From assembly GCA_964428975.1 (NCBI GenBank), contig CAYSAI010000001.1:186001-250000 (forward strand): 64,000 nucleotides of DNA, in the 5' to 3' direction. The notes beneath the pieces are model-generated. The model was not told the DNA's origin and did not search any database. It saw nothing but the letters and a program-made list of their open reading frames with translations. A program made the position numbers and the translations under genes. Below are positions 53,755 through 62,800 of this stretch, piece by piece. This DNA is from JAGOUA01 sp964428975 (GTDB lineage Bacteria > Patescibacteriota > Patescibacteriia > 2-12-FULL-60-25). Every line of letters starts with the position of its first letter. Within the stretch, counting starts at the first letter, position 1.

Positions 53755-53768
53755 GCCCTCATTCTCCT

Positions 53769-53924
53769 ATGGCAACAAAACGAACCTATCAGCGGAAAAA
53801 ACTTCGTCGTGTGCGTGTACACGGTTTTCGGGCTCGTATGAGCACGCGTTCTGGGCGTGAAGTCCTCTCTCGTCGTCGAGCAAAAGGACGTCATCACATC
53901 ATGGTAACCATGAGCAATCCGTAA
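53769..53924 (+). CDS. rpmH: Ribosomal protein L34
   Basis: 51 residues from ATG 53769: MATKRTYQRKKLRRVRVHGFRARMSTRSGREVLSRRRAKGR is a classic L34, slightly long at the C-terminus. First gene of the rpmH-rnpA-yidD block that normally adjoins dnaA. Confidence 0.96.
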   Translation: MATKRTYQRKKLRRVRVHGFRARMSTRSGREVLSRRRAKGRHHIMVTMSNP

Positions 53925-53932
53925 ATCACGGC

Positions 53933-53958
53933 GAAAAGAGCGCAAAAACGCTCTTTTC
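53933..53958 (+). terminator. Hairpin between rpmH and rnpA
   Basis: Perfect 10-bp stem GAAAAGAGCG/CGCTCTTTTC; may partially terminate or stabilise the rpmH transcript. Confidence 0.5.
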
Positions 53959-53968
53959 TCTTGGATAT

Positions 53969-54376
53969 ATGCTTCCGCGCGACCAACGATTGCGGCATAT
54001 GCGCGACTTCGCGCTTCTTTCGCAACGTGGACGCCCCGTGTTTGCGCCTTTTTTCACGCTTCGTTTTCGTCAGAGCCAAACAGCGACGAAAGTGGGGTTT
54101 GTTGCCTCAAATAAGCTTTTCCGTCGAGCAAATAAACGGAATTTTGCAAAACGACGTATGCGGGCTATTTTGCGTGAAACCATGGCCCATTGGCCAGAAA
54201 AGATGGATCTGTTGTTTGTCTTAAAACCAGAAACACTCACGATAGACTACACGGTTCTTGCGGCGAGCGTTCTTCGTACGTTTGAGAAAATTCCCGAGGC
54301 GCTCACACAACCCATGCGACCAAAAAAGATCAAGGCGCGACGAAAAACGTCCGTTGTGTATCGTAACCAAGCGTAA
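53969..54376 (+). CDS. rnpA: Ribonuclease P protein component
   Basis: 135 residues. N-terminal LPRDQRLRHMRDFALLSQRGRP and the conserved basic motif ANKRNFAKRRMRAILRE identify the RNase P protein, which assists tRNA 5' maturation. The C-terminal 30 residues are a basic extension. Followed immediately by yidD. Confidence 0.93.
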   Translation: MLPRDQRLRHMRDFALLSQRGRPVFAPFFTLRFRQSQTATKVGFVASNKLFRRANKRNFAKRRMRAILRETMAHWPEKMDLLFVLKPETLTIDYTVLAASVLRTFEKIPEALTQPMRPKKIKARRKTSVVYRNQA

Positions 54377-54378
54377 AT

Positions 54379-54606
54379 CTGTCATTCATTCTTTCGCTTC
54401 TTCGTGTTTATCAGCGCACGTTATCTCTTGATCACGGGCCGTTTCGATTTTTGCGTCCGCACGGGCAGTGTAAGTTTTATCCAACCTGTTCGATGTATGC
54501 GATGCAAGCGATTGAAAAAAAAGGCGTCGTACGAGGGGTGTGGCTCGCCTTCAAGCGTGTTTTACGTTGTCATCCGTGGACGCAAGGAGGAGTCGACGAG
54601 GTATAG
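54379..54606 (+). CDS. yidD: YidD (membrane protein insertion efficiency factor), non-ATG start
   Basis: Reading from CTG 54379 to TAG 54606 gives 75 residues with unmistakable YidD sequence: SLLRVYQRTLSL, then CKFYPTCSMYAMQAIEKKG and WLAFKRVLRCHPWTQGGVDEV. An in-frame TAA at about 54364 precedes it and no ATG, GTG or TTG occurs before the conserved region, so translation must begin at CTG 54379, ATT 54388 or a similar rare codon, possibly by coupling to rnpA, whose stop is only 2 nt upstream. YidD helps insertion of membrane proteins. The usual yidC does not follow. Confidence 0.8.
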   Translation: MSFILSLLRVYQRTLSLDHGPFRFLRPHGQCKFYPTCSMYAMQAIEKKGVVRGVWLAFKRVLRCHPWTQGGVDEV

Positions 54607-54623
54607 CAACGGCTTGTGTAGGG

Positions 54624-55454
54624 TTATGAGGCGCGAAACTTTTGCAAAATCGCTAAATCCTCTACAACGCCTTCGGGTGCGGTTTCAAGATAGAGATTGA
54701 TATGCTGCAGTTTTGGATGATGGATGATCGCATCGAACGCGGCTGTACCGATAAAACCCTTGCCTAGATGCTCATGGCGATCTTTTCGCGCGCCTAAATC
54801 TACTTTTGAATCATTGCAGTGGCTCATTTTGAGACGAGAAAGCCCGATAAGCTCATCAAATTGCTGAAATGTTGCGTTTACTTGCTGCGCATCACGAAGA
54901 TCATATCCCGAGGCAAACGCATGCGCCGTATCAAAACAGACGCCAAGCTCCGGATAATCAACGCGCGAGAGAATTTCCGCTATTTCTTCAAACGAACAGC
55001 CAATCACCTGCCCAGCACCGGCGGAAATTTCGATGAGAAGTTGCGTTGTGCCCGTATATCCATCAAGCACCTTTTTGATTCCTTCAACGACGTGCGTCAT
55101 TCCTTCGGCGCGCTCCATTCCTTTTGAGCTTCCTGGATGGAACATGACGTAAGAAGCTTTTAGACGCGTGCCACGTTCAAGTTCTTCTCGAATGACGCGT
55201 ACAGAATTCCCTCGTGTTTTTGCAAGCTCACTCGCAAAATTGATGTAGTATGGCGAGTGAATCACCCATTCTTTGATGGAATACGCTGTACAATGGGCGA
55301 AAAACTGTTTAAGATCCGCGTCCGTCCAAACGGGCGCAGGCCCTCCTTGAGGAGAACGCGAAAAACATTGAAACACCTCGCATCCAAGCTTGCCGGCGTT
55401 CAGCGGAGCATTCGCGATTCCCCCCGCGATAGAGACGTGTGCACCGAAGAGCAT
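54624..55454 (-). CDS. nfo: Endonuclease IV (AP endonuclease)
   Basis: 276 residues. TIM-barrel endonuclease IV with GAHVSIAGGI start, FHPGSSKG, LLIEISAGAGQVIG, GVCFDTAHAFASGYD, HCNDSKVDLGARKDRHEHLGKGFIG and a conserved C-terminal LYLETAP. It cuts DNA at abasic sites in base-excision repair. Convergent with the rpmH-yidD block. Confidence 0.95.
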   Translation of the reverse strand: MLFGAHVSIAGGIANAPLNAGKLGCEVFQCFSRSPQGGPAPVWTDADLKQFFAHCTAYSIKEWVIHSPYYINFASELAKTRGNSVRVIREELERGTRLKASYVMFHPGSSKGMERAEGMTHVVEGIKKVLDGYTGTTQLLIEISAGAGQVIGCSFEEIAEILSRVDYPELGVCFDTAHAFASGYDLRDAQQVNATFQQFDELIGLSRLKMSHCNDSKVDLGARKDRHEHLGKGFIGTAAFDAIIHHPKLQHINLYLETAPEGVVEDLAILQKFRAS

Positions 55455-55559
55455 ATGGAGGAACGATACGATATGGGTAGGAGCTAGGCAATTCGAACGT
55501 ATTTTGGTGGGGATGGACGCACATACGCATTCTCACAAACTGTGGTAGAGTTGTTTTGT

Positions 55560-56021
55560 ATGAAGTGTTTACCTATACTGACACGGGCGATTTCTGCGAT
55601 AGGAGGGTTCATGTTACCACTGTCTGTCCAAGCGTCATTTAACAGTAGTGGTTCTGGTATTGAAAACATCGTCGTGGGATCAATTGTATTCCTGATCATG
55701 CTGACGGCTCCTATGTGGATGCCTGCAATGGGTTTGGTAGTGGGACTCCTGTTTAACGTATTTTTAGCATGTACTGCAGGCCATCTTCGTGACAAGGCAT
55801 GGGTTATTATAATAAATGTTATAGGTGTGTTGTATATGATCGGCATCATGGGGGTGAATGTACACAAGTTACAATATTCAATAGGGCACGGCGAAGATTG
55901 GTCGGGGGGACGTGTTCTTGAAATCGTAATAGTTGTTGTTTGTCTCGTCGCGCTCATGCAAATAGTTTTTCCTCTCAGAACTATTTTTTCTGGAAAAAAA
56001 GTTACCAAAAAACCGCATTAA
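55560..56021 (+). CDS. Small polytopic membrane protein
   Basis: 153 residues from ATG 55560: a signal-peptide-like start, then three more hydrophobic helices (about 38-58, 60-83 and 92-108) and a fourth near 128-148, ending KKVTKKPH. No recognised family. An extended -10 (TGG directly before TAGAGT) ends 8 nt before the ATG and a terminator follows. Confidence 0.55.
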   Translation: MKCLPILTRAISAIGGFMLPLSVQASFNSSGSGIENIVVGSIVFLIMLTAPMWMPAMGLVVGLLFNVFLACTAGHLRDKAWVIIINVIGVLYMIGIMGVNVHKLQYSIGHGEDWSGGRVLEIVIVVVCLVALMQIVFPLRTIFSGKKVTKKPH

Positions 56022-56033
56022 GCGGTCTTTTTC
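56013..56033 (+). terminator. Rho-independent terminator
   Basis: ACCGC/GCGGT with a 5-nt loop, followed by CTTTTT; it overlaps the end of the membrane-protein gene. Confidence 0.65.
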
Positions 56034-56052
56034 AAACACTGTGTGTGGAAAA

Positions 56053-56517
56053 TTATCTATTCGGTAAGTATGGCACGCTTGTTGTGATTGTATCCCCACA
56101 GTTTTGTCTATCTGGATTTGAAGTATATTCACCACAGTTTTGATAGTTTGTTGTCGCTCGTATCCAAAGAGTGGAAGTTGTATTTCCCGCCCAAGCTACA
56201 ACGGTTGGAAAACAACGATCATTCAACGTTACGTTTACCGCTCCGCTTACGCGACATTCGGTCCACTCATTCCAAAAATCATTGAGTGGAGCACTTGTGC
56301 TTGTTGTATATTGATAGTATACGCTCCGATACTCTTGGTAGGAACCAGACGTAGTAATATCTCGATAGATTTTTAATTGATACCCTGGTCGAACCACATT
56401 ACTTGGAGATATCTGAAGATTTGAGAGCCATTCATAACTTGATGCGAGAGCGCTATTCCCCACCCACGCACTCATTGCAAACACGATAAAAGCTAAGATA
56501 ATGAGAGGTTTTTTCAT
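56053..56517 (-). CDS. Small secreted hypothetical protein
   Basis: 154 residues: signal peptide (cleavage near ALA-SS, residue 25), then a single Thr/Ser/Tyr-rich beta domain with four Cys (CRVSG, RCFP, NCGEY, NCGD) that could form two disulphides. Family unknown. Encoded downstream of tig on the same strand (28-nt gap). Confidence 0.6.
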   Translation of the reverse strand: MKKPLIILAFIVFAMSAWVGNSALASSYEWLSNLQISPSNVVRPGYQLKIYRDITTSGSYQEYRSVYYQYTTSTSAPLNDFWNEWTECRVSGAVNVTLNDRCFPTVVAWAGNTTSTLWIRATTNYQNCGEYTSNPDRQNCGDTITTSVPYLPNR

Positions 56518-56545
56518 AGAGGGGTTATAAATATAAGGGTCTACA

Positions 56546-57844
56546 TTAGGCTGATTTTTTCAAACATTTCGTTTTGAGCCATTCGATCGTTTTACGATTG
56601 CGAAGCACCGTGTGCACGTAGTCGCGATATTCTGTAGAGGTTATGCGCTCGCGTCCATCAGCGTCTTCTGGTTTGAGCGTATCGAGAATGCGATCGATTT
56701 CGGTGTCAATTTCTTCGGTAGGCGTTTCTATTTTCTCCGTATTTGCCACGTATTTGATGAGCACCGCTACTTTGATACGTTTCATCGCTTGCGCGACAAA
56801 ATCAAGACGCAGATCATCCATGGATTTTTTGATGGAGACAAGATAGTCATCCCACTTCATATGCTGTTCTTCAATACTGTGCTGCAATTCTGCGATCATG
56901 CGACGCACTTCTTCGTTCACAAGAACCTGTGGCGCAGCCTCGATATCTGAAGTGGCTACGAGCTTTTCGAGCATCTCAATTTCAGCCGATTCGCTCGATT
57001 TTTGGTCTGCTTCAAGTGTGAGATTTTCGCGAAGTTTTGTTTTAAGCTCTTCCGTTGTTTGAAGTCCTACGCTTTGTGCGAATGCGTCATCAAGCACGGG
57101 AAGGGTCATTTCATGTACGGCGGTTGCTTTTGCTTTGATATCAACAGGTTGCCCAGCAAGATGTTTTTGATAGTGTTCCGCAGGAAACAGAATCGTAAAT
57201 GTTTTTTCCTCGCCTGCTTTCATGCCAAGAAGTTGCTCGGTAAACGAGGGAAGATAGTGCGGTTCGTTCAAGTAGACTTTATACCCAGACCCGCTCCCGC
57301 CTTCAATAATGACGCGGTCTTTCGTCATCTCTACATCAAGGGTCACAATATCGTCTTTGGTGGCTGCACGATCAATAAGCGCTTCTGTACGACGCATGCT
57401 ACGAAGTTGATAAAGGGCGGCTTCAAGCGCCTTATCCGAAGGGTGGTTAGGTTTTTGTTCGACGACGCACGTAGAAAGGTCGGCAAGTTTTTTCACGATA
57501 GGTTCAACGGGCACAATCACATGGAATTGTATCGGTTGATCGGGCGAAAGCTTGTCCATGTTGACGGTTGGTGATCCTACAGCGGTGATATTCTCTGAAA
57601 GAAGCGCCTTTACATAAAATGCACGAATAATGCGCTCAAGTGACGCTTCAAGAATCGCCATCTCGCCAAATAAACGCTTCGCATCAGCAAGCGGAAGATG
57701 TCCCGGACGAAATCCAGGTACAGGGTGCTGTGTAGAAAGGGCGTTCGCTCCTTCTTCAAGATACGCGGCGTATTCGGACGGTTCGACCGTGATCTCGAGC
57801 TTGACTTCGCTTTGAGGTAAACGCGTGGTGGTAATGGCAGACAT
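56546..57844 (-). CDS. tig: Trigger factor
   Basis: 432 residues from ATG 57844. Ribosome-binding N-terminal domain (KLEITVEPSEYAAYLEEGANALS...VPGFRPGHLP with the signature GFRxGxxP loop), a PPIase-like middle (about 150-235) and a helical C-terminal domain with LDDAFAQSVG. It is a ribosome-bound chaperone. Promoter TTGTCA-17-TACGCT lies 11 nt upstream. Confidence 0.94.
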   Translation of the reverse strand: MSAITTTRLPQSEVKLEITVEPSEYAAYLEEGANALSTQHPVPGFRPGHLPLADAKRLFGEMAILEASLERIIRAFYVKALLSENITAVGSPTVNMDKLSPDQPIQFHVIVPVEPIVKKLADLSTCVVEQKPNHPSDKALEAALYQLRSMRRTEALIDRAATKDDIVTLDVEMTKDRVIIEGGSGSGYKVYLNEPHYLPSFTEQLLGMKAGEEKTFTILFPAEHYQKHLAGQPVDIKAKATAVHEMTLPVLDDAFAQSVGLQTTEELKTKLRENLTLEADQKSSESAEIEMLEKLVATSDIEAAPQVLVNEEVRRMIAELQHSIEEQHMKWDDYLVSIKKSMDDLRLDFVAQAMKRIKVAVLIKYVANTEKIETPTEEIDTEIDRILDTLKPEDADGRERITSTEYRDYVHTVLRNRKTIEWLKTKCLKKSA

Positions 57845-57855
57845 AGATGGGTGGA

Positions 57856-57884
57856 AGCGTACGAAAAAATACCCTTGCTGACAA
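57856..57884 (-). promoter_or_regulatory. Promoter of tig
   Basis: On the minus strand: TTGTCA, 17-bp spacer, TACGCT; 11 nt to ATG 57844. Confidence 0.6.
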
Positions 57885-57930
57885 GAGGGTGCTCTAGGCA
57901 AGCTCTCCAAGAGCTGGTACAACTATACGT

Positions 57931-58317
57931 ATGAAAGAGCTTATTTTCACCCCATTTTTTAAAGCAGTTGCTTCCCTTGAAGCGATTCTTCACGAGCCAA
58001 AAACGGTCATTGTTCGCGATGCAACCATTCAGCGTTTTGAATACACGTATGAACTTGCTATCAAAGCCTTGAAACGTGTTTTAGAGGCGGGTATCGATGG
58101 CGTACACGTTGATAAGCTCGACTTTCGAGACCTCTGTCGTGCGGCCGCCGAAGCTGGTCTCATTCCAAATCCGCAAGCATGGTTTATGTATCGTGATTCT
58201 CGCAATAGCACATCGCACGCTTACGACGAGGAGCTTGCGGAGCGTGTGTATACAGCGGCGGTATCTTTTGCGAAAGACGCTCGTCAATTAGTGAGTGAAC
58301 TGGAGCGGCGCGTATGA
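57931..58317 (+). CDS. HEPN-domain partner of a minimal nucleotidyltransferase (HI0074-like)
   Basis: 128 residues, helical, with the HEPN catalytic motif R-x4-H-x-Y at R91, H96, Y98 (RNSTSHAY). Its N-terminus (QRFEYTYELAIKALKRVL) is typical of the nucleotidyltransferase substrate-binding family. The stop overlaps the next gene's ATG by 4 nt. Probably a toxin paired with the MNT that follows, in the reverse gene order of the 6.3-6.9 kb pair. Confidence 0.82.
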   Translation: MKELIFTPFFKAVASLEAILHEPKTVIVRDATIQRFEYTYELAIKALKRVLEAGIDGVHVDKLDFRDLCRAAAEAGLIPNPQAWFMYRDSRNSTSHAYDEELAERVYTAAVSFAKDARQLVSELERRV

Positions 58318-58634
58318 TTCACCTCTCTTCATCCGAGCTGGCTACGGTTCGAGTTATTTTGCAATGGCATGTTCCAGATCGAAGCGTGCTCATGTTCGGA
58401 TCTCGCCTCACGGAAAGAGTAAAACCGTTTTCTGATCTAGATCTTGCTATTTTAGGAGATGAGCCTATTTCTGCTTACATTTTTGGAAATCTAAAAGAAG
58501 CCTTCTCTGCATCTGACCTTCCGTTTCGTGTGGACGTGGTGGATTGGGCGCTCACCGCACCAGAATTTCGAGCACAGATTGTCGCTACAAGTATGCCGCT
58601 TATGCGGATAGGCGAGAAAGATTTGGTTTCATAG
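58314..58634 (+). CDS. Minimal nucleotidyltransferase antitoxin
   Basis: 106 residues. MFGS-R signature at G29-S30 with SDLDLAI carrying D41 and D43. It overlaps the HEPN gene by 4 nt. It probably modifies the HEPN partner. The C-terminal half (FRVDVVDWAL) is longer than in the MntA at 6638-6934. Confidence 0.82.
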   Translation: MIHLSSSELATVRVILQWHVPDRSVLMFGSRLTERVKPFSDLDLAILGDEPISAYIFGNLKEAFSASDLPFRVDVVDWALTAPEFRAQIVATSMPLMRIGEKDLVS

Positions 58635-58644
58635 ATAGCTCATC

Positions 58645-58673
58645 TTGCTTCCGCGCCTATTTTCCCCTACGCT
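58645..58673 (+). promoter_or_regulatory. Promoter of ychF
   Basis: TTGCTT, 17-bp spacer, TACGCT, 8 nt, ATG 58682. Confidence 0.6.
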
Positions 58674-58681
58674 TTTCCTCT

Positions 58682-59785
58682 ATGCCTCTCCAAATCGGTA
58701 TCGTTGGTCTTCCGAACGTGGGGAAATCCACCCTTTTTTCCGCAATCACCAAAAAACAAGTCGATTGCGCGAACTATCCGTTTTGTACGATTGATCCGAA
58801 CGTGGGCGTGGTTGAGGTGCCAGACGCGCGTCTTCAAGCGCTTGCGAAACTCGACGCAAGTGCGAAAACCGTGCCAACGATCATCGAATTTGTGGATATT
58901 GCAGGGCTTGTGAAGGGAGCGTCTGAAGGTCAGGGGCTTGGGAATCAATTTCTTGCGAACATTCGTGAAACGGATGCGATCGCGCAGGTTGTGCGAGCGT
59001 TTGATGACATGAACGTGCTTCATGTGGATGGAAATATCAATCCGCTTCGTGATGCAGAAACGATCAATACCGAGCTTGCGCTCGCAGACCTTGAAGTACT
59101 CACGAAACGTGCTTCTAACGTAGAAAAACAGCTTCGCTCAGGCAGTACGAAGGCGCTTACGCAAGAAAAAGAGGTGCTAGAAAAAGCGCACACGCTTCTT
59201 GATAAAGGCACGATGCTTCGTGAGAGCGAATGGACAGAGGAGGAGCTCTCGTTTCTGCGAGGCCTGCATCTTCTTACGATGAAACCCATGCTCTACGTGG
59301 TGAATGTGAGCGAATCACAGCAGCAGGACGGTTCGTGGAAAGAACGCGTGGCGAAGCTTCCTGTGGGGACGGGCTCGCGCATCTGCCCCTCTGTGCCTGT
59401 GTGTATCAAGATGGAATCCGAGCTTGCAGGCCTTGAAGGCGCAGACAAGGCCGAATATCTCGCTTCGGTGGGGCTTGAACGTTCTGGCCTCGACGAACTC
59501 GTGCGCGCTTCCTACGAGCTTCTTGGTTTGATTACGTTTTTTACGAGCGGTGCAGACGAAGCGCGCGCGTGGACGATTACGCGTGGCACAAAAGCGCCAC
59601 AAGCCGCAGGAAAAATTCATACCGATTTTGAAAAAGGCTTTATTCGTGTGGAAGTAACACCTTGCGAAGCGTATCTCGCGCATGGAGGCGAAGCGGCTTG
59701 TCGCGCAAAAGCTTTGACGCGCGTCGAAGGGAAAGAGTACGTCGTGCAAGACGGCGACGTCTGCTACTTTCGGGTGAACGGATAG
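58682..59785 (+). CDS. ychF: YchF/Obg-like P-loop ATPase
   Basis: 367 residues from ATG 58682. G1 GLPNVGKST (about 8-16), FCTIDPNVG switch, DIAGLVKGASEGQGLGNQFL, a coiled-coil insert and a C-terminal TGS-like domain ending VQDGDVCYFRVNG. An Obg-related ATPase linked to ribosomes and stress. It converges with the next gene, leaving 1 nt between stops. Confidence 0.95.
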   Translation: MPLQIGIVGLPNVGKSTLFSAITKKQVDCANYPFCTIDPNVGVVEVPDARLQALAKLDASAKTVPTIIEFVDIAGLVKGASEGQGLGNQFLANIRETDAIAQVVRAFDDMNVLHVDGNINPLRDAETINTELALADLEVLTKRASNVEKQLRSGSTKALTQEKEVLEKAHTLLDKGTMLRESEWTEEELSFLRGLHLLTMKPMLYVVNVSESQQQDGSWKERVAKLPVGTGSRICPSVPVCIKMESELAGLEGADKAEYLASVGLERSGLDELVRASYELLGLITFFTSGADEARAWTITRGTKAPQAAGKIHTDFEKGFIRVEVTPCEAYLAHGGEAACRAKALTRVEGKEYVVQDGDVCYFRVNG

Positions 59786-59786
59786 G

Positions 59787-61346
59787 TTACGTTTTTTTCG
59801 GTTGAATAGTCTCTCTCGCACGTTCTTCCCAGCCGGGAATGTGAGGAATGCAGCGGATAGCGCGCCTCTTCGCCTCTTCATGATTGATGAGCTCCGATGC
59901 CCACTCAATAGCATCGAGACGTTCCTTAAACACATAGAGAGCTACTCCATAGTTAGGACTGTCTACGATAGAAAGCTCTTCTCCATGGAGATTTTTCCCT
60001 GTGATTAAAAAACGCTTTCCAAACGATACGGTTGGGCGGGTGATCTCTGTGAGAATGTTCAAATCAATACACTTTCCAGCTATTTTTTCTTTGTACACGC
60101 GGTCTTTTTCTTCTTGACGCTCACGCAGAAGTTTTTCTCGTACTCGATTAGGCACCGTGGGAAAATCTTTATGGTAGAGGCCATCACCTATATCAAGAAG
60201 CGTTGGCCAAGATTCTTTTGTGATAGTTTGTAAAGGACGAACGTCCGCATGTTGATCCCATGCTTTTTTTCCGTAAGGACGTTCTTTTGGTATACGAAGA
60301 TTTCCATTCGAGAGACCACCACCTATAAGACTTCTGAACGGGAGTTCGGGGACATCAAGAAAGCTCACGTCTTTTGGAATGTTTTTATTTTTGAGAAAAT
60401 CTTGATAACGTAGAACCTCTTCCTTTCGAATACGGTCTTTTTTATAATCTATAGCCCACTGAACGTTACGTTTTCTCTCTTCTAATCTAGCCTGCGTGTA
60501 TGGATCATACGCACTTCCTTTACGATAAGAGGTGATAGTGGCAACGGGATCGTTTGATGATGTGTTGATAAGTGCATCGTACGTGAGAAGTGTTTTTTTT
60601 ATGCCGTGAACCCATTCAGGATCATGGGCAGGCATGACTTCTTTTGAAGGAATAAGCTCTTGATGCGTGGGGAGCGGCAGGTGCTTCTGATACAGGATCC
60701 ATGTAGGGAAAATATTGTTTCTTCTTGCGGCTTCACATTCTTGCCAAACATGGGTATCCCACGCATCTTGGAGCTCATTGAGTGGTATACGGCCGTCAAG
60801 ACCATTTAACCAGTGGTCGAAATAGGTTTTTACCGCTTCCTTCGTGGTGAGAAGAAGTGTTGCTTCTTGTTCGTGAACAAAAGGGTTGTGTTTTGGATTG
60901 TTGCTATACACACGCAGAGGTGTTGCGTGGTCGAATTCTGCTCGAATGTATGGAAAAATCTTCCCCCCATAATGTGTAAAGAATGGTTTTGCAAAAGGAC
61001 GAATGCTCCCATCTTTGCGCTTATATCCAAGGTAAACGCAAGGCTTTCCTGCAATGCTTTGTGCGTTGTATCCAAGGGCAACAGAAGATGAAAGACCCGT
61101 TTCATTCGTGATCTTCAAAGAATAGAGGAAAGAAGCAATACGTTCTATTTTTAATAGACGGATGTCAGTAGTTTTTTGATCTTCTGCGCGCGTCTCGAGC
61201 TGCTCAGGAACAGGAGGTAAAAGCTCTTCATTGTTCGCAAAAAGCTCCTCATCAGAAAGCTGAACAGGAGGAGTTGGTACTCGAAGCGGCACACGATCAG
61301 ACTCAATGGAGCTGTATGTAGGAATAGCGCAACGATTCTCTTTCAT
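59787..61346 (-). CDS. Large hypothetical protein, unknown
   Basis: 519 residues, soluble, no signal peptide, with long helical, charged segments (about 315-345 and 415-430) and scattered aromatic residues. Its end overlaps the sequence after ychF. I see no catalytic or binding motif. Composition matches the genome. Divergent from comEC. Confidence 0.7.
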   Translation of the reverse strand: MKENRCAIPTYSSIESDRVPLRVPTPPVQLSDEELFANNEELLPPVPEQLETRAEDQKTTDIRLLKIERIASFLYSLKITNETGLSSSVALGYNAQSIAGKPCVYLGYKRKDGSIRPFAKPFFTHYGGKIFPYIRAEFDHATPLRVYSNNPKHNPFVHEQEATLLLTTKEAVKTYFDHWLNGLDGRIPLNELQDAWDTHVWQECEAARRNNIFPTWILYQKHLPLPTHQELIPSKEVMPAHDPEWVHGIKKTLLTYDALINTSSNDPVATITSYRKGSAYDPYTQARLEERKRNVQWAIDYKKDRIRKEEVLRYQDFLKNKNIPKDVSFLDVPELPFRSLIGGGLSNGNLRIPKERPYGKKAWDQHADVRPLQTITKESWPTLLDIGDGLYHKDFPTVPNRVREKLLRERQEEKDRVYKEKIAGKCIDLNILTEITRPTVSFGKRFLITGKNLHGEELSIVDSPNYGVALYVFKERLDAIEWASELINHEEAKRRAIRCIPHIPGWEERARETIQPKKT

Positions 61347-61408
61347 GCAATGCAGTATACAGCTTCCGTCTCTTGAATAAAATCGCCATTCATTGCACGG
61401 AGTAGAAC

Positions 61409-62677
61409 ATGCTCCTCTTTGTTGCGTTTGTTCTCGGGACAGCGGGAAGTATTTTTCGTGGAGGGATAGCGATTGTAGGTGTGGTGCTCTTTCTCGCGAA
61501 CCAACATCTTCTCTCGCGACGGCTTGCGCTCTGGTGCGCGATAGGGTGCGCGTGGAGCACGATCATTCTGCCAGCTTCGTGGAAGCCTGTCGCATTTTCG
61601 GCCTATATCGGACGTTCTCTCTCGAGAAATGTGTGGCAGATTGATGGGCGCACATCGCTCAGCGAGCGAGTGTCGCGCTGGATCGGGGCGCGGTTCGATG
61701 AGCGTCTCTCGCCGCGTGCGGCATCTCTTGAAAAAGCGCTTCTCTATGGCGAGCGACTCGCGTCGTCGCGAGATCGTACGCTCGTTCGTGAGGCGGGTGT
61801 CTCGCATATGGTGGCCGTGTCTGGAGCGAACCTTCTGTTTTTGATGACGCTTCTTCTTGCGCCGACGAGGCGCCTTGTACGACGTTGGTGGATCCAATGG
61901 ATTTTGCGCCTACTTGCGTGTTTTTTCGTTGTGCTTCTTACGGGGGCGAGTTCTTCAATGGTGCGCGCAGGAATCATGGCGACCCTTCTTTTGAGCGCAC
62001 CGTTCGTGGGACGACGTCTCACATTTGGACGAGCGCTTCTTCTGAGTGTATGGATCATGACGCTGATTGATCCGCGTTGGTTGTGGTTTGATATCGGGTT
62101 TTTGCTTTCTGTCTTCGCCTGTCTTGGCTTGTGGATGGCTGGTCAACCAGAGCGTCAGGCGTTTTTCTTGCTTCCGCTCGTGCGTATGCAGTGGTGGGCA
62201 TGGTGGTGGACGGCGCCGCTTCTTGTGTGGTGTTTTGGATCGCTATCGGCGGTTGGTTTGGTGACGGGGCTTCTTCTTGGTCCGCTCATTCCTCTTTTAC
62301 AAACGCTTGGCGTGCTCACCGCGCTTCTTCCCGCGAGTGTTCCCCTTCTACATCTTCTAGAGTGGCTTCTTTCTTGCGTGTGGCAGGTGATTGATGAGGC
62401 GAATAGGTGGCAGCTCGTCTTCCCACGCGCTCTTCAGCGTGGCTTTCTTCTGCTGTTTTTTCTCCTACCGATGCTTCTTATCCACAGAATCGTGAAAAAC
62501 TGGAGTCCCGATGCGTCGAACGTTCTCGACACATGGCGGAAAAAAAGCCTATCTCTTTTAGAGAGCATGCATCTTCTTGTGTCGAATGTTTTCGACACGT
62601 GTCCTGATTTGGTGATGTCTGCAATCGTTTCTATGCTAAAGAAGTCCGCAAGCAATGCACGACGAGGAGGGTCATGA
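61409..62677 (+). CDS. comEC: ComEC/Rec2-like DNA uptake channel, membrane core only
   Basis: 422 residues with about ten membrane segments. The ComEC competence motifs are present: HMVAVSGANL, GASSSMVRAGIMA and DPRWLWFDIGFLLS. The C-terminal metallo-beta-lactamase-like domain is absent. The tail (about 365-420) is Ser/Leu-rich. GGAG lies 6 nt upstream of the ATG. It transports single-stranded DNA into the cell during transformation; ComM is at 25744. Confidence 0.85.
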   Translation: MLLFVAFVLGTAGSIFRGGIAIVGVVLFLANQHLLSRRLALWCAIGCAWSTIILPASWKPVAFSAYIGRSLSRNVWQIDGRTSLSERVSRWIGARFDERLSPRAASLEKALLYGERLASSRDRTLVREAGVSHMVAVSGANLLFLMTLLLAPTRRLVRRWWIQWILRLLACFFVVLLTGASSSMVRAGIMATLLLSAPFVGRRLTFGRALLLSVWIMTLIDPRWLWFDIGFLLSVFACLGLWMAGQPERQAFFLLPLVRMQWWAWWWTAPLLVWCFGSLSAVGLVTGLLLGPLIPLLQTLGVLTALLPASVPLLHLLEWLLSCVWQVIDEANRWQLVFPRALQRGFLLLFFLLPMLLIHRIVKNWSPDASNVLDTWRKKSLSLLESMHLLVSNVFDTCPDLVMSAIVSMLKKSASNARRGGS

Positions 62678-62800
62678 GCACTCGGCATGACTCGCTCGCT
62701 TCCCCTGGTTTCGACTCGGAGATGAATGGAAAACGGATACGTGGAATGTGGCTTACAAGGCTTCATTGGCGAAAGCCTCACAAGGAAAGGACGGTACGCG

